Of a stretch of 48,342 bases of DNA, positions 43,986 through 48,342 are shown in pieces. Location of the stretch: positions 1 through 48,342 of the forward strand of contig JAFLTG010000013.1 of assembly GCA_022510545.1 (NCBI GenBank), read 5' to 3'. How positions within the stretch are numbered: position 1 is the stretch's first letter; each line of letters starts with the position of its first letter. The translations under genes and the position numbers were made by a program. The DNA comes from Lachnospiraceae bacterium. Lineage in GTDB: Bacteria > Bacillota > Clostridia > Lachnospirales > Lachnospiraceae. The notes beneath the pieces are model-generated. The model was not told the origin of the DNA and searched no databases. It saw nothing but the letters and a program-made list of their open reading frames with translations.

Positions 43986-44060
43986 GACGAACTACGTTCT
44001 AAAGACGAATGTAATTCGTCTGCGAGTTTGTACCTTTCGGTCCAAACATCGCGGGTTGAG
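43986..44060 (+). repeat. Structured intergenic repeat, copy C (between mreC and mreD)
   Basis: It opens with a partial extra unit, GACGAAC-TAC-GTTC (43986-43999), then a full hairpin 1: GACGAAT, loop GTA, ATTCGTC (44004-44020), where the last stem pair changed from C-G to T-A. TGCGAG follows, then hairpin 2: GTTTGTACC, loop TTTC, GGTCCAAAC, with one mismatch. The end CATCGCGGGTTGAG closely matches copy A. The mreD ribosome binding site (GAGGGG) follows at once. Confidence 0.85.
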
Positions 44061-44079
44061 AGAGGGGCATAGTTTATAT

Positions 44080-44598
44080 ATGAGACGCATACTTGTAACG
44101 GCACTTTTTATATTTGTGTGTTTCTTATTACAGTGTACGGTTTTTCGTGCACTTGCTTTTGGTGGAATCGTTCCTAATCTGCTGATTGTTCTGACAGCCT
44201 CTTTCGGGTTTATGAACGGAGAGAAAAGCGGTCTGCTCATCGGTTTTTTCGGCGGTCTGCTGATTGATATATTTTTTGGCTCGGTAATCGGTTTCTATGC
44301 GCTGCTTTATATGTATATAGGCTATGCCAACGGTAAGTTTAGCACCATCTTTTATCCGGAAGATATAAAGCTGCCGATTTCGCTTATACTGTGCAGCGAC
44401 TTTTTCTATGGATTTACCTGCTATGTCATACTGTTTCTTCTACGCGGAAGATTTGATTTCCGGTATTATATGGTTCACATTATACTGCCGGAAATTGTAT
44501 ACACGATAGTAGTTACACTGTTTTTATATCCCATAATTCTGCGTACACACCGCAGTCTGGAGCAATGGGAAAAAAGGAGTGAAAAGAAGTTTGTTTGA
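44080..44598 (+). CDS. mreD: Rod shape-determining protein MreD
   Basis: 172 residues from ATG 44080, about 12 bases after GAGGGG. Five or six membrane helices; the start RRILVTALFIFVCFLLQCTVF, NLLIVLTASFGFMNGEKSGLLIGFFGGLLIDIFFG and YMYIGYANGKF are typical of MreD. A TTG at 44056 in the same frame lies in the end of the repeat element and is not a good start. It overlaps the PBP2 gene by 20 bases. It works with MreB, MreC and PBP2 in side-wall growth. Confidence 0.9.
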   Translation: MRRILVTALFIFVCFLLQCTVFRALAFGGIVPNLLIVLTASFGFMNGEKSGLLIGFFGGLLIDIFFGSVIGFYALLYMYIGYANGKFSTIFYPEDIKLPISLILCSDFFYGFTCYVILFLLRGRFDFRYYMVHIILPEIVYTIVVTLFLYPIILRTHRSLEQWEKRSEKKFV

Positions 44599-47473
44599 GA
44601 ATGTGTGGGAACATCTTAAAGAAAATATATTCAATATGGTGACTTCCAGACTGATCATACTTTTATTGGCCTTACTCGGGCTCGGAAGTTATCTGATATA
44701 TACAATATTTCAGTTACAGATAGTTAACGGCGCGGAATATTCCAACAATTTCCGTCTTATGATCACCAAAGAGCGAACCATATCCTCAACCAGAGGCAAT
44801 ATATATGACAGAAACGGAAAACTGCTGGCTTATAACGAGCTTGCTTATTCGGTCACTATTGAGGATGTGTATGAATCCGGACGTAATAAAAATGCCAATC
44901 TGAATAATACCATATACAAACTTATAGAGATTGTTGAAAAAAACGGTGACCGCATTATTAATGATTTTAATATTGTATTGGACAGCAGCAATAATTATAA
45001 GTTTAACTTAGAGGGAACACAGCTTTTAAGATTTCTGGCGGATGTTTACGGACGCATATATATAGACGACCTTAAGGAAAAAGAAAAAGATTCAACGCCT
45101 GATGATGTAATTAAATATTTATGCAGTACTTCGCGTTACGGCATCGGGGGATATGAAGACGAGGATGATAAGGACAGTTTTGTAGAGGGGCTTGGCTACA
45201 CCAAGGAAGAGGTCTTAAAAATTCTGACTATCCGTTATGCCATGAGCGCAAACAGCTATCAAAAATATATTGCAACAACCGTTGCCAATAATGTATCCCC
45301 GGAAACCGTTGCAGTTGTGATGGAAAATTCAGATGTACTGGATGGCGTTTCAATAGCCGAAGGTACAATCCGTAAATATAACGACAGTATATATCTTTCA
45401 CAGATTTTAGGCTATACAGGTAAGGTTTCCAGCGATGAACTTAAAACCCTGCAGGAAGGAAATCCTGATTATGACTTAAACGATACAGTAGGCAAATCAG
45501 GCATTGAGGCATCTATGGAGACACAGCTCCAGGGAACTAAAGGCTCTGAAACCGTTTATGTGGACAACCTCGGAAAAGTAATCGAAACCAGTGACAGAGT
45601 TGATGCTGTTGCAGGCAATCACGTATATATAACAATCGATACAGAGCTTCAAAAAGCTGCATACAATATCCTTGAAGCCAATATTGCCGCCATACTTATG
45701 GACAAAATCCAGAATATCAAGGAATATACCCCTCCCGAAAACGGAGGCAGCAATAATATTATCATTCCGATTTATGATGTTTATTATGCCTGTATTGAAA
45801 ATAACATAATCAATACCGCACATTTTTCCTCAAAATATGCACAAGAGACTGAGACAGCAGTAAATGAGGCTTATCTGGCCAAAAAAGCCCGTATTTTTGA
45901 GAAGCTGAGAGCAGAACTCACAGATGAACGCACTCCATACAATATGCTGACCAAAGAATATCAGGCATATGAGAGTTATATAATATCTATGCTCTACAGA
46001 AATAGTATCATTCCGGAAAGCGGAGTTGATAAAAGTGACGAAACATATATTGCCTGGACCAAAGAAGAGGTAATCAGCTTAAATGAATATCTTAATTACT
46101 GTATCGCAAGAAACTGGGTGGATGTTTCACGCTTGAATATAAAATCACAATATTCGGATTCTCAGGAAATTTATGATACGATAATAAGTTATATTTTTAA
46201 TGAACTGGATACGGATACCGATTTTGAGGATAGAATTTATCGATATATGATCAATAATGACGAATTGACCGGACGTCAGATTTGTTCGATTCTTATGGAA
46301 CAGAATATAGTAGATGTGGATGATGATGAACTCCGCAGATTCGAAAACGGTTCGCTTACTCCATATGCTTTTATGATGAACAGGATCGAAAATCTGGATA
46401 TTACTCCGGCACAGCTTGCGCTTGACCCGTATTCCGGTTCCATTGTTATAACGGACATTAACACCGGTGATGTACTTGCGCTTGTATCATATCCAAGTTA
46501 TGATAATAACAGGATGGCAAACGGTGTAGATGCCGATTATTTTGCAAGCCTGCGAAATGATTTGTCGCGTCCGCTGCTTAATTATGCAACGCAGCAAAGA
46601 ACGGCGCCGGGTTCCACATTCAAGATGGTCTCCGCAACTGCGGGACTTATGGAAAATGCGATTTCTACTACCGATACCATCACCTGTGTAGGCACTTTTG
46701 ATAAGATTAAACCGGAACCTAAATGCTGGATAGCCTCAGGGGGCGGCGCACATGGCTCTCTTAATGTTGCAGGCGGAATACAGCATTCATGCAACTGGTT
46801 CTTTTACGAGGTAGGCTACAGGCTTGGTATCGTAGGTGATTCATATAACAGTGACGTAGGCTTAAATAAACTGGCAAAATATGCAGATATGTATGGACTG
46901 TCCGAGACCACCGGAGTCGAGATAGAAGAGTATGAGCCTGAAATCTCCGATACGGACTCGGTACGTTCCGCCATTGGACAGGGTACAAACAACTATACCA
47001 CTGTCGGCCTTGCGCGATATGTTACAACTGTCGCAAACAGTGGAACATGCTATAATTTAACATTAATAGATAAGATTACGGACTATAACGGTGAAGAGCT
47101 CTTAGATAATCATGCACAGGTACGTAACCAGATTGATATGGATTCCTCCCATTGGAATTCCATACACACCGGAATGCGAAGAGTTGTAGAAGGCAAAAGC
47201 TATTATGCTGATTTAGGAGTAAACGTTGCCGGCAAAACCGGTACGGCACAGGAAAGTTCATCCAGGCCCAATCATGCATTATTTGTCAGCTACGCGCCTT
47301 ATGAAGATCCTGAAATCTGCGTAGTTGTCCGTGTTGCCAATGGCTATACATCGGACTATGCGGCACAGATAGGCCGAGAAGTCTATAAATATTATTACGG
47401 TCTTGCAGACGAAAGCGAAATCATTACCGGTACCGCGGGATCACTTGAAGGCGGTTCAATTAACGGCGACTAG
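44579..47473 (+). CDS. mrdA: Penicillin-binding protein 2 (class B, elongation) with large insertion
   Basis: 964 residues, against 600-700 for a usual PBP2. A membrane helix (LIILLLALLGLGSYLIYTIF, about 25-44), the PBP-dimer domain (TRGNIYDRNGKLLAYNELAYSV, about 70-91; DTVGKSGIEASMETQLQG) and the transpeptidase domain: PGSTFK (Ser679), SCN (HSCNWFFYE) and KTGTAQ. The transpeptidase domain starts at about 349 (VYITIDTELQKAAYNILE) and resumes near 617 (SGSIVITDINTGDVLALVSYPSYD), so roughly 250 extra residues, helical and charged, are inserted. GTG 44579 has AGGAG against it; TTG 44591 may be the true start. Its place after mreBCD gives the elongation role. Confidence 0.9.
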   Translation: MKRSLFENVWEHLKENIFNMVTSRLIILLLALLGLGSYLIYTIFQLQIVNGAEYSNNFRLMITKERTISSTRGNIYDRNGKLLAYNELAYSVTIEDVYESGRNKNANLNNTIYKLIEIVEKNGDRIINDFNIVLDSSNNYKFNLEGTQLLRFLADVYGRIYIDDLKEKEKDSTPDDVIKYLCSTSRYGIGGYEDEDDKDSFVEGLGYTKEEVLKILTIRYAMSANSYQKYIATTVANNVSPETVAVVMENSDVLDGVSIAEGTIRKYNDSIYLSQILGYTGKVSSDELKTLQEGNPDYDLNDTVGKSGIEASMETQLQGTKGSETVYVDNLGKVIETSDRVDAVAGNHVYITIDTELQKAAYNILEANIAAILMDKIQNIKEYTPPENGGSNNIIIPIYDVYYACIENNIINTAHFSSKYAQETETAVNEAYLAKKARIFEKLRAELTDERTPYNMLTKEYQAYESYIISMLYRNSIIPESGVDKSDETYIAWTKEEVISLNEYLNYCIARNWVDVSRLNIKSQYSDSQEIYDTIISYIFNELDTDTDFEDRIYRYMINNDELTGRQICSILMEQNIVDVDDDELRRFENGSLTPYAFMMNRIENLDITPAQLALDPYSGSIVITDINTGDVLALVSYPSYDNNRMANGVDADYFASLRNDLSRPLLNYATQQRTAPGSTFKMVSATAGLMENAISTTDTITCVGTFDKIKPEPKCWIASGGGAHGSLNVAGGIQHSCNWFFYEVGYRLGIVGDSYNSDVGLNKLAKYADMYGLSETTGVEIEEYEPEISDTDSVRSAIGQGTNNYTTVGLARYVTTVANSGTCYNLTLIDKITDYNGEELLDNHAQVRNQIDMDSSHWNSIHTGMRRVVEGKSYYADLGVNVAGKTGTAQESSSRPNHALFVSYAPYEDPEICVVVRVANGYTSDYAAQIGREVYKYYYGLADESEIITGTAGSLEGGSINGD

Positions 47474-47478
47474 GACAA

Positions 47479-47526
47479 GACGAACTTCGTTCGTCTGCGA
47501 GTTTGTGTTTCACACAAACATCGCGA
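47479..47526 (+). repeat. Structured intergenic repeat, copy D (before minC)
   Basis: Hairpin 1: GACGAAC, loop TTC, GTTCGTC (47479-47495). TGCGA follows. Hairpin 2: GTTTGTGT, loop TTC, ACACAAAC (47501-47519), eight perfect pairs, then ATCGCG pairing back with the GCGA. This is the most compact copy. It starts 5 bases after the mrdA stop and ends about 28 bases before minC. Confidence 0.85.
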
Positions 47527-47554
47527 TTAAGGATAAGAGGGTGGGGGAGATACT

Positions 47555-48235
47555 ATGAAAAATCCAGTTATAATAAAAAGTTTCCATAACGGATTGTCTC
47601 TTTATTTGGATGAAGACATTGAATTTGATATGCTGCTTAAAGAGATTGAACTTAAATTCAGGGAATCTTCACATTTTTTCAAAGATGCCAAAATGGGTAT
47701 ATCCTTTGAGGGCAGAAAACTGACGGAAGAGGAAGAACGGAAAATCGTTGATGTTATTACCGAAAATTCGTCGCTTAATATTGTGTGTATTATTGGAAAA
47801 GATGAAGAATCCAACCAAAATTATATACGCGCCTTGGAGCAGCTTGCTTTTCATCATAATGAACTGGATAATGCAGGGCAGTTCTACAAGGGGACTTTAA
47901 AGGATGGACAGATTTTAGAGACAGAAAACAGTATAATAGTTCTTGGCGATGTATACCCAGGTTCCTGTATTATTTCCAAAAAGGATATAATAGTACTTGG
48001 CGGCTTGTATGGACAGGCCTATGCAGGCAGCAACGGTCTTGAAGGACATTTTGTTGTAGCGCTTGAAATGTCACCTAGTAAGCTAAAAATAGGTGAATTC
48101 AAATATAAAACTTCAGAGAAACAGAGCAGGTGGCCAATAAAACCTAAGGTTCAGCCCAAAATTGCTTATGTAAGTGACGGTCATGTTATTATGGAAGCCA
48201 TTACCAAAGAATTACTGAACGATTTACCGATATAG
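47555..48235 (+). CDS. minC: Septum site-determining protein MinC
   Basis: 226 residues. The N-terminal domain (about 1-100, VIIKSFHNGLSLYLDE ... FEGRKLTEEEE) inhibits FtsZ assembly. The C-terminal beta-helix domain (about 105-205, FYKGTLKDGQILETENSIIVLGDVYPGSCIISKKDIIVLGGLYGQAYAG) dimerises and binds MinD. Length is usual. GTGGGGGAG is a strong ribosome binding site. The gene order mreBCD-mrdA-minC-minD is found in many Clostridia and couples shape and division-site genes. Confidence 0.94.
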   Translation: MKNPVIIKSFHNGLSLYLDEDIEFDMLLKEIELKFRESSHFFKDAKMGISFEGRKLTEEEERKIVDVITENSSLNIVCIIGKDEESNQNYIRALEQLAFHHNELDNAGQFYKGTLKDGQILETENSIIVLGDVYPGSCIISKKDIIVLGGLYGQAYAGSNGLEGHFVVALEMSPSKLKIGEFKYKTSEKQSRWPIKPKVQPKIAYVSDGHVIMEAITKELLNDLPI

Positions 48236-48290
48236 TATACGGTTTATCATTCAGGGGACGATAAAGATTTCATATTATGGAGGATTAAGC

Positions 48291-48342
48291 ATGAGTGAAG
48301 TAATTGTCGTCACATCAGGGAAAGGCGGAGTAGGAAAGACCA
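48291..48342 (+). CDS. minD: Septum site-determining protein MinD, 5' end only
   Basis: ATG 48291 behind GGAGGA starts MSEVIVVTSGKGGVGKT; the gene runs off the window after 17 codons. The deviant Walker A motif KGGVGKT and the position after minC identify the ParA/MinD-type ATPase that brings MinC to the membrane. Confidence 0.88.
   Translation, partial: MSEVIVVTSGKGGVGKT

Noticed and set aside
44056..44079. TTG at 44056 as start of mreD
   Set aside because: It lies in the conserved end of repeat copy C, and ATG 44080 begins the usual MreD sequence.
25930..47526. The GACGAAC repeats as CRISPR or insertion sequences
   Set aside because: Copies are kilobases apart, imperfect, have no regular spacers and carry no transposase gene.

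Overview
The window looks like a chromosomal segment of an anaerobic, spore-forming, rod-shaped member of the Clostridia, most likely Lachnospiraceae. The reasons are AT-rich DNA, a spore-coat cotJ operon, a group B-like [FeFe] hydrogenase, a NusG-domain-II/Gx-transporter pair, and a clostridial order of recombination, repair, division and cell-shape genes. Almost everything is on the + strand. The only minus-strand genes are the cotJ cluster, one DUF1292 gene and one histidine phosphatase. I see no tRNA, rRNA, CRISPR array, insertion sequence, phage or plasmid gene; this is core chromosome.

Layout. (1) 1-727, minus strand: cotJA, cotJB and a frameshifted, truncated cotJC that ends at a strong terminator. 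(2) 979-4147: a two-gene ABC exporter of the GldA / GldF-GldG type, with the permease and GldG parts fused. (3) 4307-9180: [FeFe] hydrogenase, gltX, and a short UvrD-type helicase overlapping gltX. (4) 9231-12843: DUF1292 (minus), a GH13 GlgX-like protein that has lost the catalytic nucleophile, DUF5662, and a small Asn/Asp/Gly-rich protein with two CGC motifs. (5) 13017-14810: trpS and a convergent histidine phosphatase. (6) 14987-20285: hflK-hflC, NusG-II/Gx pair, ruvA-ruvB, zapA. (7) 20355-25895: U32 peptidase, FtsW/RodA/SpoVE protein, a class B PBP whose start lies 116 bases inside the previous gene, and a Nudix hydrolase. (8) 26008-33930: Asp23/Gls24, fatty acid kinase fakA, recG, a DegV (FakB-type) protein, a Gfo/Idh/MocA oxidoreductase and miaB. 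(9) 34018-41284: mutS, mutL, miaA, a methionine gamma-lyase-like PLP protein and DUF4321. (10) 41363-48342: radC, mreB-mreC-mreD, PBP2 (mrdA), minC and the start of minD.

How the genes work together. FtsW with its PBP, and MreBCD with PBP2, are two peptidoglycan synthesis modules, for septum or spore and for the side wall. MinC/MinD and ZapA place and support the FtsZ ring. RuvAB, RecG, MutS/MutL and the helicase maintain DNA. MiaA and MiaB make ms2i6A37 in tRNA. FakA and DegV fit an exogenous fatty-acid activation pair.

The most unusual thing I found is a family of four structured intergenic repeats, at about 25930, 30298, 43986 and 47479. All lie in the same orientation directly upstream of the ribosome binding site of an internal operon gene (asp23, degV, mreD, minC). 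Each has a perfect 7-bp hairpin with a 3-base loop, then a second hairpin. The stems change by compensating substitutions while the connecting segment is conserved, which points to selection on an RNA or DNA structure. I recognise no described family for it. Other items to check are the GH13 pseudo-enzyme, an MreB with altered ATPase motifs, a PBP2 with an insertion of about 250 residues, and the broken cotJC.
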